Assembly: GCA_022839105.1 (NCBI GenBank)
Contig: JALHDH010000002.1
Location: forward strand, 22,906-86,905
DNA: 64,000 nucleotides
Source of the DNA: a bacterium
GTDB lineage: Bacteria; Vulcanimicrobiota; Xenobia; Xenobiales; Xenobiaceae
Direction: 5' to 3'
Shown here in pieces: positions 1 to 8,101 of this stretch (position 1 is its first letter; each line of letters opens with the position of its first letter). A model generated the notes under the pieces. It was not told the origin of the DNA and ran no database searches. It was given only the letters and a program-made list of their open reading frames with translations. Both the position numbers and the translations under genes were made by a program.

Positions 1-6
1 GGCCTG

Positions 7-789
7 TTGCGCGTGAGACCGGAACCGAGTTTCTCCAATCTTCCCCCGGAGCTTCCCGAACCGGGCCAGCCCGAGAACCGCGAGGAGCCCGCCTGGCGTC
101 TGCCTTTGCTCTTCGGACTCTTCGTCGTGCTGGTGCTGGGCCTGGTCCTCTCGTTCTATCTCTCGCCGCTCCAACGCGGGGAGGATTCTCTCGGCGGAGC
201 GCCCTCCGGGACCGAGACGGTTCCCCTGGTCCCGCCGACCCCCGTCGTCCCGCCGCCTCCGGTGGCCCCGGAGACCGTGAAGGTCTACGTGGTGGGAGCG
301 GTCCATCAGCCCGGGGTGGTCACGCTGCCCGCCGGCACGAGGGTGGACGATGCCATCCGGGCCGTCGGGGGCATGCTGGCGGACGCCGATCCCCTGAGCG
401 TGAACCTGGCCAAGAAGATCCGCGACGAGGATCAGATCGTGGTGCGCTCCAAGAGCGAGACCCGGGCGATGGTCCAGCCGCGCTCCTCCTCGGTCCGCCC
501 GGAGGGCGGTTTCCAGGAAGGCGTTGTTTCAGAACCCCTGGGGGGCTCCTCCGAGGGGGAGGTGATCCTCGACGAGGGGAGCGCGTCGGCCTCCGGGCGG
601 TTGAGCCTGAACCAGGCCTCGGCCGAGGAACTGGCGGCGGGGGTCAAGGGTCTGGGACCCGCGCTGTCCCGCCAGATCGTCGAGCACCGCGAGATGAAGG
701 GGCCCTTCAACACCTACGAGGACCTTCTGGAGGTTCCGGGAATCGGACCCGCCAAGCTCGAGGAGATCCGGAGTCAGATCGATCTGTAG
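7..789 (+). CDS. comEA: ComEA-like DNA-binding competence protein (SLBB + helix-hairpin-helix), start possibly upstream of window
   Basis: A membrane-anchored DNA-receptor type protein of about 260 residues. An N-terminal cytoplasmic tail is followed by one membrane segment (about residues 32-53), a Pro-rich linker, an SLBB domain (about 92-150, with the VVGAVHQPG signature) and a C-terminal pair of helix-hairpin-helix motifs (about 197-260, with LNQASAEEL and VPGIGPAKLEEI). In the ComEA family the HhH part binds incoming double-stranded DNA at the outer face of the membrane during transformation. The reading frame is open to the left window edge, with CTG at 4 and TTG at 7, so the true start may lie outside. 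No comEC or comEB is in view, so competence itself is not demonstrated. Confidence 0.85.
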   Translation: MRVRPEPSFSNLPPELPEPGQPENREEPAWRLPLLFGLFVVLVLGLVLSFYLSPLQRGEDSLGGAPSGTETVPLVPPTPVVPPPPVAPETVKVYVVGAVHQPGVVTLPAGTRVDDAIRAVGGMLADADPLSVNLAKKIRDEDQIVVRSKSETRAMVQPRSSSVRPEGGFQEGVVSEPLGGSSEGEVILDEGSASASGRLSLNQASAEELAAGVKGLGPALSRQIVEHREMKGPFNTYEDLLEVPGIGPAKLEEIRSQIDL

Positions 790-800
790 GGAGGCCTGTC

Positions 801-1016
801 ATGGAGAAGCTGGTCGGAACCTTGAATCATTCGGACCTGGAAGGCGGAGTCTGGGTCCTGGCCGCCGAGAACGGTCGCCAGTACCACCTGGAGGGTCTTC
901 CGCAGGCGCTGCATCGGGAGGGGATCCGTCTGGAGATCCAGGGCCAGGAATCCTCCCAGATGAGCCTGGGGATGATGGGGGCCGTGTTCCAGGTCCGTTC
1001 CGCACGCTCGTTGTAG
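801..1016 (+). CDS. Small hypothetical protein, beta-rich, possible OB-like fold
   Basis: A 71-residue protein starting at ATG with GGGAGG a few bases upstream. It sits 11 bp after comEA and 14 bp before tyrS, so it is probably co-transcribed with both. The pattern of alternating hydrophobic residues (VWVLAAENGRQYHL, IRLEIQGQE, MGAVFQVRSA) resembles a short five-strand barrel that carries one small ligand or acts as a structural module. It has no signal peptide, cysteine pairs or catalytic motif. I do not recognise the family with certainty; coding is supported by the ribosome binding site, tight packing and codon use like its neighbours. Confidence 0.7.
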   Translation: MEKLVGTLNHSDLEGGVWVLAAENGRQYHLEGLPQALHREGIRLEIQGQESSQMSLGMMGAVFQVRSARSL

Positions 1017-1030
1017 AGCGCATTCGCATC

Positions 1031-2245
1031 GTGGAGTCCTTGAAGTTGTCGATTGAAGAACAAGTCGAGATGCAACTGGCCCGCCTGGAGCGCGGGACCG
1101 CCGAGATCATCAACCGCGAAGATCTGCGCCGGAAGCTGAGCCGCAGTCTTCAAGAGGGCAAGCCCCTGCGCATCAAGCTGGGCCTGGACCCGACCGCGCC
1201 CCACATCCACCTCGGCTTTGCGGTGGTGCTGCGCAAGCTCCGGCAGTTCCAGGACCTGGGCCATCACGTCGTGCTGCTGATCGGGGACTTCACGGCCCGG
1301 GTGGGCGACCCCTCGGGGCGTTCGGTCACCCGCAAGGTCCTCTCGCCTGAAGAGATCGAGGCCAACGCCCGGACCTATCGCGACCAGTTGTCGCGAATCC
1401 TGGACCCCGAGCGCACCGAGGTCCGCTTCAACTCCGAATGGCTCGGGCCCATGGACTTCGCAGCGGTGATCGCCCTGGCCTCGCGCTATACGGTGGCCCG
1501 GGTCATGGAGCGCGACGACTTCGAACGGCGCTTCCGCGAAGGGGTTCCCATCGGCCTGCACGAGATCCTCTATCCCCTGATGCAGGGATACGACTCGGTG
1601 GCCCTGGGCTGCGACGTCGAGATGGGCGGCACCGACCAGAAGTTCAACATCCTGGTGGGACGCGAGCTGCAGCGGGAGTCCGGCCAGGAGCCCCAGGTGG
1701 TCTTCTTGATGCCGATCCTGGAAGGCCTGGACGGGGTCCAGAAGATGTCCAAGAGCCTGGGGAACTACGTGGGGATCACCGAGAGCCCCACCGAGATGTT
1801 CCTCAAGCTGATGCAGCTTCCCGATTCGAGGATCCGGCGATACTTCGAGTTGTGCACCGATGTGCCCCTGGAAGAGGTGGATGCCCGGCTGGGCACCGAG
1901 AATCCCAGGGATTCCAAGCGCTGGCTGGCGCGGGAGATCCTCTCCCTGTACCACCCGCGCGAGGAAGCCGAGAAGGCGGACGAGGAGTGGCTGCGGGTGG
2001 TCAGCGCCGGGCAGGTCCCCTCCGAGATCCCCGAACTCCACCTCCAGGCGGGGCCCCTCTCGACCGTGGAGCTCCTGCTGGCCGCCGGTCTGGCCCCCTC
2101 CAGGAGGGAGGCCCGCCGTCTGGTGGAGCAGGGAGCGCTGAGCGTGGATGGGGTGGTTCTGGCCGATCCTTCCGCCCGGATCGAGCCCTGCGAGGGAACC
2201 CGGCTGAAGGTGGGGAAGCGCTGGCGTCTGGTCCGCATCCGGTGA
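1031..2245 (+). CDS. tyrS: Tyrosine--tRNA ligase
   Basis: Charges tRNA-Tyr with tyrosine in the cytoplasm. The 404-residue length, the HIGH-like motif in DPTAPHIHLGF, the tyrosine/ATP site region GGTDQKFN and the KMSKS loop identify a class I TyrRS of the TyrZ-like branch. The last about 65 residues form an S4 RNA-binding domain (SRREARRLVEQGALSVDG). The start is GTG at 1031, 15 bp after the preceding small gene. That leaves no room for a T-box leader, so expression must be driven from upstream. No inactivating change is visible. Confidence 0.97.
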   Translation: MESLKLSIEEQVEMQLARLERGTAEIINREDLRRKLSRSLQEGKPLRIKLGLDPTAPHIHLGFAVVLRKLRQFQDLGHHVVLLIGDFTARVGDPSGRSVTRKVLSPEEIEANARTYRDQLSRILDPERTEVRFNSEWLGPMDFAAVIALASRYTVARVMERDDFERRFREGVPIGLHEILYPLMQGYDSVALGCDVEMGGTDQKFNILVGRELQRESGQEPQVVFLMPILEGLDGVQKMSKSLGNYVGITESPTEMFLKLMQLPDSRIRRYFELCTDVPLEEVDARLGTENPRDSKRWLAREILSLYHPREEAEKADEEWLRVVSAGQVPSEIPELHLQAGPLSTVELLLAAGLAPSRREARRLVEQGALSVDGVVLADPSARIEPCEGTRLKVGKRWRLVRIR

Positions 2246-2286
2246 GACCTGCCCGTCGCGACGCCCGCGGGTCCCTGGAGGCCTGA

Positions 2287-3711
2287 ATGGGCCCAGGACC
2301 CCTGGTCGATCTGGCCCGATACTCGGTGCCTTCGACCATCCGCCGCCTGGGCGCCGACCCCGGGCCACTCGGACGAGGCGTCACCATCGCCTTCCTGGAC
2401 TCCGGGTTCTATCCTCATGCCGATCTGGAGGGGCGCCTGCTGGCCTTCCACGACGCCAGCGGCCAGGCCGGCTCCCTGGAGCCCGAGCAGTGTCGGAACC
2501 CGTGGAACTGGCACGGAATGCAGACCTCGGTGGTGGCGGCCGGAGACGGCAGGCTCTCCAGGGGGCGTTATCGCGGGCTGGCCAGCGGGGCCCGGGTGGT
2601 GCTGGTCCAGGTCAGTCGCCAGGGGCGGATCTGCGACGAACTGATCGTGGCCGGCCTGGAGTGGGTCCGGGCTCATCGCGAGCGTTTCGGGATCCGGATC
2701 CTGAACATCTCGGTGGGGAGCAACCAGGATGGCTCCTTCCTGGATTCAGAGATCGCCCAGGCCGCCGAGGCTGCGGTGGGGGACGGGATCCTGGTGGTGG
2801 CCGCGGCAGGGAATGATGGAGGGCTGCCCCGGGCCCCCGCCAATGCCCCCTCGGTGCTGACCGTGGGGGGCTGCGTCTCGCGCGAGGCCTGCAGTCCCGA
2901 AGAGGTCGAGCTCTATCGCAACAGCTTCGGAGTCCTCCTCGACCTGGTGGTCAAGCCGGAGGTGATCGCTCCCGCGGCCTGGGTCGCCGCACCGCTGCTC
3001 CCCGGCTCGGTCCAGGAGCGCCGGGTGGAATACCTGTATCGCCTGGCCTCGGCTACCGGCGATGAGGCCCGCGACCTGCTGGCCCATCCCGCGCCCGAGG
3101 CGCGGTTGCCCGCCAACCTCCAGGCCCTCCCGCGGGAGACCCTGCGCAGCCTCATCGAAGCCGGGCTGCAGCGCGACAAGGTCGTCTCGCGGCATTACCA
3201 GCACGTCGACGGAACCTCCTTTGCCGCCCCCATCGTGGCCTCGGTGGCCGCCCAGATGTTGGAGGTCGAGCCCTCGCTCTCGCCGGCCGCGCTCCGTCAG
3301 ATCCTCATGTCCACCGCGGACCGGGTCCGCAAGGGGGACCTCCTCTCGCAGGGATGCGGCGTGGTCAATCCCCGGCGCGCCGTCGAGGAGGCCGGACAGA
3401 CCTGGACGCCTACGCAGATCTGCGAGTTGCGCCCGCCTCTGGTGGAGGACGGACGCCTGAGCTTCGTCTACGTCCGCCCTGGGGCCCGACGCGTCGAGCT
3501 TGTGGGAGACTTCAACGGCTGGGAGACCGGGCGGCACTTCTTCGAAGAGGTCCTGGACGGACTGTGGCGGGTCGAGATGGACGCTCCCGCTCCAGGCCGC
3601 TACCACTACAAGTTCCTGGTGGACGGGACGGACTGGCTGGAGGACCCCTCCAACCTCTTCCGCAAGCCCAACGGATACGGGGGATTCGACTCGGTGCTGA
3701 ACCTGACCTGA
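2287..3711 (+). CDS. Subtilisin-like serine protease with C-terminal glycogen-binding (CBM48/AMPK-beta type) domain
   Basis: A 474-residue S8-family protease with an intact triad: Asp38 (IAFLDSGF), His76 (NWHGMQ) and Ser311 (DGTSFAAP), plus oxyanion Asn176 (AAAGNDGG). About 100 residues are inserted between the oxyanion strand and the serine motif. The C-terminal 85 residues form an AMPK/CBM48-like module (VELVGDFNGW, then YHYKFLVDGTDWLEDP), keeping the two Trp residues (412, 450) and Lys442 that contact alpha-glucan in that family. There is no signal peptide or propeptide, so the enzyme is probably cytoplasmic. A good ribosome site (GGAGG, 5-base spacing) supports the ATG. I infer that the module targets proteolysis to glycogen or a glycogen-bound protein. 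Confidence 0.9.
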   Translation: MGPGPLVDLARYSVPSTIRRLGADPGPLGRGVTIAFLDSGFYPHADLEGRLLAFHDASGQAGSLEPEQCRNPWNWHGMQTSVVAAGDGRLSRGRYRGLASGARVVLVQVSRQGRICDELIVAGLEWVRAHRERFGIRILNISVGSNQDGSFLDSEIAQAAEAAVGDGILVVAAAGNDGGLPRAPANAPSVLTVGGCVSREACSPEEVELYRNSFGVLLDLVVKPEVIAPAAWVAAPLLPGSVQERRVEYLYRLASATGDEARDLLAHPAPEARLPANLQALPRETLRSLIEAGLQRDKVVSRHYQHVDGTSFAAPIVASVAAQMLEVEPSLSPAALRQILMSTADRVRKGDLLSQGCGVVNPRRAVEEAGQTWTPTQICELRPPLVEDGRLSFVYVRPGARRVELVGDFNGWETGRHFFEEVLDGLWRVEMDAPAPGRYHYKFLVDGTDWLEDPSNLFRKPNGYGGFDSVLNLT

Positions 3712-3741
3712 GCGCCCGGGCGACCCTCCGGGAGGGCAGGC

Positions 3742-4740
3742 CTACATCTCGGCCTTGGGGGCCCGGGCCAGCAGGTTCCGCACGGCCTCGGCAACCGAGT
3801 GCTCTCCCTGCAGGATCCGATGGGTCTCCTCGATCAGCGGGACCTCGATTTCATGGCGCCGGGCCAGCTCCAGGCCGCTTCGGGCCGTCAGGACCCCCTC
3901 GGCCACCTGGCCCAGGTCGGCCAGGATCTGCTCCAGGTCCTCTCCACGCCCCAGGCGCAGGCCGACCTGACGGTTGCGACTGAGGTCTCCGGTGGCCGTC
4001 AGGAGCAGATCCCCCAGGCCGCTCAGTCCCGTGACGGTGGCCGCCTGCCCTCCCAGGGCCACGACCAGCCTTCGGATCTCGGCCAGGCCTCGGGTCAGGA
4101 GGGCCGCGCGGGCGTTCTGACCCATGCCGAAGCCGTCGGTCACGCCGGCGGCCAGGGCGATCAGGTTTTTGAGCACGCCTCCGAGTTCGACTCCCACCAT
4201 GTCCGTCGAGGTGTAGATCCTCATCGCGCCGTGGTGATAGAGGCGGCTGGCGCGCTGGGCGGCCGGGAGGGTGGGAGCGGCCGCGGTCACGGCCGTGGGC
4301 AGGCCTCGGAGCACCTCCAGGGCAAAGGAGGGGCCGGAGAGGACCGAAATCCGCTCCAGCCGACCCCACTCCTCGGCCAGGACCTCCGACATGCGCAGCA
4401 GGGTCTGGAGTTCCAGGCCCTTGGTGGTGCTGACCACCAGGGCTTCCTGAGGAATGGCCTCCCGGGCAGCCCGAGCCACCGGGCGCACGGCCGTGGAGGG
4501 CAAGGCAACCACCACCGCGTTCTTGCCGGCCACGGCGCGTTCCAGGTCGGGCTCGCCCCGGATTCCCGCAGCCAGGCGGAACTCGCCGAAGAAGCGGGGG
4601 TGGAAGCCCGCCTGGACGGCCTCCAGGGCGCGGGGATCCCGGCCCCAGAGGGTCACCTCCAGGCCAGCCCGGCGCAGGTGGTGGGCCTGGGCGGTTCCCC
4701 AACTTCCCGAGCCCAGGACGACGACGGGCCCGGTCAGCAT
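3742..4740 (-). CDS. gpsA: NAD(P)H-dependent glycerol-3-phosphate dehydrogenase
   Basis: Reduces dihydroxyacetone phosphate to sn-glycerol 3-phosphate, the phospholipid backbone. The 332-residue length is standard. The N-terminal Rossmann motif (VVVLGSGSWGTA), the central TTKGLE and LSGPSFA segments and the catalytic-lysine region (GGVLKNLIALAAG) are all present, followed by the all-helical C-terminal domain with QNARAALLTRG. The gene converges on the subtilase gene and lies 75 bp downstream of the helicase gene on the same strand. Together with the PlsC-like acyltransferase elsewhere in the window it belongs to phospholipid synthesis. Confidence 0.97.
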   Translation of the reverse strand: MLTGPVVVLGSGSWGTAQAHHLRRAGLEVTLWGRDPRALEAVQAGFHPRFFGEFRLAAGIRGEPDLERAVAGKNAVVVALPSTAVRPVARAAREAIPQEALVVSTTKGLELQTLLRMSEVLAEEWGRLERISVLSGPSFALEVLRGLPTAVTAAAPTLPAAQRASRLYHHGAMRIYTSTDMVGVELGGVLKNLIALAAGVTDGFGMGQNARAALLTRGLAEIRRLVVALGGQAATVTGLSGLGDLLLTATGDLSRNRQVGLRLGRGEDLEQILADLGQVAEGVLTARSGLELARRHEIEVPLIEETHRILQGEHSVAEAVRNLLARAPKAEM

Positions 4741-4815
4741 CGGAGTCTCATCAGCACTCGCGGCACGCAGCGCGATTTCCCTCCCCGAGCCGTCGCCTCC
4801 TCTCGCCGGGTCCGT

Positions 4816-5976
4816 CTAAAGGGCCCGGCTTCGGGGCCTGGTTGCGGCAGGTCTTGTTTCGCGCGCCCTCCAGGCCTGACGGGGGATGCGCACGGAGAGG
4901 TCGCGCTCGAACTGGCGCCAGCGATCCCGGTCGGTCTCGGTGAGCAGGGTCACCGCCCGTCCGGCCCGGCCCATGCGGCCCGTCCGGCCCACGCGGTGGG
5001 TCAGGAGCTCGGCGGTCTCGGGCAACTCGTAGTTCACCACGACCTCGACGCCGTCCACGTCCAGGCCTCGGGCCGCCACGTTGGTGGCCACCAGGATCGG
5101 AGCCTGCCCGCTGCGGAAGGAGGCCATCTCGCGATCGCGAGCGTTCTGGCTCATGTTCCCCTGCAGGATGGCCACCCGATAGCCCAGCCCGGAGAGTTGG
5201 CGGCCCAGCTTGCGGACCCCGTGCTTGGTGCGGCCGAAGACGATGGCGGGACCCTCCTGGTGATCGAGGATCTCGCGGAGGGCTTCCATCCGGCGGGTCG
5301 AGTCCACCTCCAGGGCCACGTGTTCGATCTTCGGGCGATCCTCGGGCCGGGTGTCCACGGCCACCTGGACGGGCTGGTAGAGGTGCTTGCTGGCCACCGA
5401 CTGGACCCAGGCCGGGAGGGTGGCGCTGAACATGGCGGTCTGGCGCTCCTTGGGAGCCGGAGTGCCGGCCAGGATGCGCCCGACATCGGGTGCAAAGCCC
5501 CGATCCAGCATCTCGTCGGCCTCATCCAGGACCATGTAGACCAGGCGATCCAGCTTCAAGGTCCCCTTCCGCATCAGGTCCAGGACCCGGCCGGGAGCTC
5601 CGACCACCACCTGGGCTCCTCGCCTCAGGGCTTGCTCTTGAGGGCCGGCTGAGACTCCACCCACGACCCGGACCACCCTCACGCCGTCCGCACGGCCCAG
5701 ATGCTCGAGGACTTCGGCCACCTGGGCGGCCAGTTCGCGGGTGGGGACCAGGACCAGGGCCTGGACCCAGTGGTTCTCGGGTTCGATCATCTCCAGCAGG
5801 GGGATGCCGAAGGCCAGGGTCTTGCCGGAGCCGGTCCGAGCCTGACCGACCACGTCGCGACCTTCCAGCAGCGGCGGGATGGCGCGCTCCTGGATCGGGG
5901 TCGGGGCGTGGATCCCCATCTCGCGCAGTGCGCGGCAGGTGCCCGGGAGCAGATCGAAGGGGGAAAAGGAACTCAA
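4816..5976 (-). CDS. DEAD-box ATP-dependent RNA helicase
   Basis: A 386-residue core DEAD-box helicase that remodels RNA duplexes using ATP. Visible motifs in order: Q motif (PTPIQERAI), Walker A (ARTGSGKT), PTRELA, DEAD (VLDEADEML), SAT (FSATLP) and, in the second RecA domain, ATNVAARGLD and HRVGRTGRMGRAG. The C-terminal extension is short and basic (ETRPAATRPRSRAL), unlike DbpA- or CsdA-type proteins with long RNA-binding tails. An extended -10 element lies about 160 bp upstream, implying a roughly 150-base leader that contains a stable GC hairpin. That arrangement is seen in autoregulated or cold-responsive helicase mRNAs. Confidence 0.95.
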   Translation of the reverse strand: MSSFSPFDLLPGTCRALREMGIHAPTPIQERAIPPLLEGRDVVGQARTGSGKTLAFGIPLLEMIEPENHWVQALVLVPTRELAAQVAEVLEHLGRADGVRVVRVVGGVSAGPQEQALRRGAQVVVGAPGRVLDLMRKGTLKLDRLVYMVLDEADEMLDRGFAPDVGRILAGTPAPKERQTAMFSATLPAWVQSVASKHLYQPVQVAVDTRPEDRPKIEHVALEVDSTRRMEALREILDHQEGPAIVFGRTKHGVRKLGRQLSGLGYRVAILQGNMSQNARDREMASFRSGQAPILVATNVAARGLDVDGVEVVVNYELPETAELLTHRVGRTGRMGRAGRAVTLLTETDRDRWRQFERDLSVRIPRQAWRARETRPAATRPRSRAL

Positions 5977-6079
5977 GGTGTTGATGCCTCCGCGATCCGG
6001 GAGGTCGCCAGGGGAAGCGGGCCGGGACTGAAGGTCTCCGCGTGGGCGGGGGCCCGGAAGTCTCTCTCCGAAGGAATCC

Positions 6080-6098
6080 GGCGCCCCGAGGGGGCGCC
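6080..6098 (-). promoter_or_regulatory. GC hairpin in the helicase 5' leader / behind the kinase gene
   Basis: Perfect 8-bp arms GGCGCCCC (6080-6087) and GGGGCGCC (6091-6098) with a 3-base loop. It lies between the end of the hybrid kinase gene (6202) and the helicase start (5976). No T-tract follows on the minus strand, so it is a poor intrinsic terminator. It lies downstream of the putative helicase promoter and would fold in that mRNA. Confidence 0.45.
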
Positions 6099-6135
6099 TG
6101 GCGAGGTCAGGATCGAACGTCTGTTGGAATGACTC

Positions 6136-6144
6136 AGTCTAGCA
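6136..6144 (-). promoter_or_regulatory. Putative extended -10 promoter for the DEAD-box helicase
   Basis: On the minus strand the sequence reads TGC-TAGACT (TG at 6144-6143, hexamer 6141-6136), an extended -10 element without a good -35 box. The same TGCTANNNT pattern precedes three other genes in the window. Predicted transcription start is about 6129. Confidence 0.45.
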
Positions 6145-6201
6145 CAGGCGTCAAGCCGGCCTTTGAGACCTGTCTTGAGGGGCCGGAGCCAGGGATGGGG
6201 C

Positions 6202-7722
6202 TCAGGAATCGGAGGGACGGCCCAGCGCGAAGTCGACCAGGCTCAGCAGCCCGTTGACGTCGAAGGGCTTGGAGAGGAAGGCCACGGCCCCGTGTTCGAG
6301 CATGTTGGCGCTGCGCTCGTCTGCCCCGTAGCCGCTCATCACGACCACCCGCAGGTCGGGGTTCAGCTCGCGCATCTTCTCGAAGGCCTCCTGTCCCCCC
6401 ATCACGGGCATGGTCAGATCCAGGAAGACCATCTTGATTTCCCGGCCGTGGGTCTTGAGCAGTTCGACCGCCTCCAGGCCGTTGCGGGCCGTCAGGGCCC
6501 GATAGCCGCGTCGGCGCAGGGCGGCCCCGGCGAAGAGGCGGATGGCCTCCTCGTCGTCCGCGAAGAGGACCAGCTCGTTGGCCGACCGATCCAACAGGGA
6601 GGTCTCCGGGGGCTGGGCGCCGGGTGGCTCGTGAGCCGGGAGGGCGGGCTCGCGGGGGGCGGCGGGAGTGAAGGGCAGGAGCACCATGAACCGGGTTCCT
6701 AGGCCCTCTTCGCTGACGAAGCTGACCAGGCCCCCGTGGCTGCGGATGATCCCGTAGGTGGTGGCCAGGCCCAGTCCGCTCCGGGAGTCCTCGCGGGTGG
6801 TGAAGAAGGGGCGGAAGATGCGGGCCTGGATCTCCTTGGGGATGCCTCGGCCGGTGTCCCCCACCTCGAAGAGGAGGTAGCGGCCCGGGGCCGCTCCGGG
6901 GAAGTGCTGGCGGTGGTCTTCGTTCATCTCCACCAGGGAGCTGCGGAACACGATCACCCCCGGGTTGTCGGCCAGGGCATCGCGGGCGTTCAGGGCCAGG
7001 TTCACGAAGGCCTGTCGCAACTGCTCAGGGTCGGACTCGATCTGGCAAGGGTCGGCCTGAAGATCGACTCCGATCTCGATGTTCCGGGGGAAGGTCTGGC
7101 GGACCAGCTCGACGACGCCCTGGAAGACCTCGGAGGGGTCGCAGGATTCCTCCCGGCGCACGTGGCGCCTTCCAAAGGTGAGAAGCTGACCGGCCAGGTT
7201 CAGGCCTCGCCGGGCTGCGCTCTGCACCTGGCCGAGCAGGACCCGCGACGGGGTATCCTTGGCGTCCAGGACCAGCAGATCGGTCAACCCCAGGATCGCA
7301 GTGCCCACGTTGTTGAATTCATGTGCCAGTTCCCCGGAGAGCTCCGAGAGGGCCTCGACCCTTTGGGCCCGGTTGGTGTGTTCTTCGCGCTGCCTGCGTC
7401 GGGCCACGTCCTGCAAAACGGCATAGACGGGCCCCTCGGGCTGGACGGGATCCCCGTGGACCAGGACCTCCAGGAGCACTCCGTCGGGCATGGACACCAG
7501 GCTGCTCCAGGAATCGGCGCCCTCGCGCACGGTCCGGGCTGCCAGGGTCAGGGCCTCGGCCAGGATGGCGAGCTCGCCGTCCTGGGGGAGAGGGCGGCCG
7601 GCCCCTTCCTTCAACTCAAGAATGCGGGCAGCCTCTCGGTCGGGAAGGAATTGCCCGTCGGCCTCGATCCGGATCGTGCCGAAGGGGATCTCCGAGCCGG
7701 TGAAGGGAGTCGAGTTGCTCAT
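6202..7722 (-). CDS. Hybrid sensor histidine kinase with C-terminal receiver domain
   Basis: A soluble 506-residue kinase. Residues 1 to about 115 form a PAS-like sensor without membrane segments. The phosphoacceptor H-box is LAHEFNN (His134). The ATPase domain carries the N box (NLALNARDAL), G1 (DTGRGIP), the F box (FRPFFTT) and G2 (SGLGLAT). A receiver domain fills the C terminus (acidic pocket FADDEEA, phosphoacceptor Asp435 in FLDLTMP, Lys in LSKPFD). This layout matches phosphorelay kinases of the NtrB-like or CckA-like type. It is divergent from the carbamoyltransferase operon, so it might control it, but that is inference from position only. No phosphotransfer protein is adjacent. Confidence 0.93.
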   Translation of the reverse strand: MSNSTPFTGSEIPFGTIRIEADGQFLPDREAARILELKEGAGRPLPQDGELAILAEALTLAARTVREGADSWSSLVSMPDGVLLEVLVHGDPVQPEGPVYAVLQDVARRRQREEHTNRAQRVEALSELSGELAHEFNNVGTAILGLTDLLVLDAKDTPSRVLLGQVQSAARRGLNLAGQLLTFGRRHVRREESCDPSEVFQGVVELVRQTFPRNIEIGVDLQADPCQIESDPEQLRQAFVNLALNARDALADNPGVIVFRSSLVEMNEDHRQHFPGAAPGRYLLFEVGDTGRGIPKEIQARIFRPFFTTREDSRSGLGLATTYGIIRSHGGLVSFVSEEGLGTRFMVLLPFTPAAPREPALPAHEPPGAQPPETSLLDRSANELVLFADDEEAIRLFAGAALRRRGYRALTARNGLEAVELLKTHGREIKMVFLDLTMPVMGGQEAFEKMRELNPDLRVVVMSGYGADERSANMLEHGAVAFLSKPFDVNGLLSLVDFALGRPSDS

Positions 7723-7888
7723 GGTGGGGAGGCTTTCGGCGAAGCAGGGAAGCTGCCCTTTCCATCAGGCGAATCTGATCCGGCCTTTCCCCGCCTCGTC
7801 TCCTCCGAAAGGCCAGGAAACTCCGTTTCTTGGAAAACCGAGGCCCGTCGGGTAGGGCTTCGAGTCGATCTTGCGAATAGGCGGACCC

Positions 7889-8101
7889 ATGAATCCTCAG
7901 AGCCATTGGGAGCGTTGGAAGGCGCTGGCGGCCCGGGCTGCCACCTTTCAGGCCAGGGTCCTGCTGGTGGCCTTCTATTGGGTGGTGGTGACTCCCTTCG
8001 CCCTGCTCTTGCAGGCCTTTGCGGACCCCCTGGAGCTTCGGAACCCCGAGGGCGGACGCTGGTCCCGACCCGCGGCCGGCGACCCCCGGCGGCAGCACTG
8101 A
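7889..8101 (+). CDS. Small SxtJ-like membrane protein
   Basis: A 70-residue protein with a short amphipathic N terminus and one strong membrane segment (about residues 23-42: LLVAFYWVVVTPFALLLQ), ending in a polar tail with DPLE. SxtJ-family proteins carry this type of hydrophobic hairpin and typically sit next to carbamoyltransferases of surface-glycan clusters. The next gene here is exactly such an enzyme: the stop codon shares one base with its ATG (TGATG). I chose ATG at 7889 (AGGCGG just upstream) over an in-frame TTG at 7871. The protein probably anchors or assists the carbamoyltransferase at the membrane, but its biochemical role is unknown. Confidence 0.75.
   Translation: MNPQSHWERWKALAARAATFQARVLLVAFYWVVVTPFALLLQAFADPLELRNPEGGRWSRPAAGDPRRQH

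Noticed and set aside
1017..1030. T-box leader for tyrS
   Set aside because: Only 14 bp separate tyrS from the preceding gene.
3724..3736. Terminator CCCTCC-G-GGAGGG between the subtilase and gpsA genes
   Set aside because: The loop would be one base unless pairs are lost, and no T-tract follows.
6736..8100. In-frame extension of the carbamoyltransferase-SGNH gene far upstream, giving a 1458-residue reading
   Set aside because: It runs antisense through the histidine kinase gene, has no carbamoyltransferase-like content, and ATG 8101 sits in a TGATG junction with the preceding gene.
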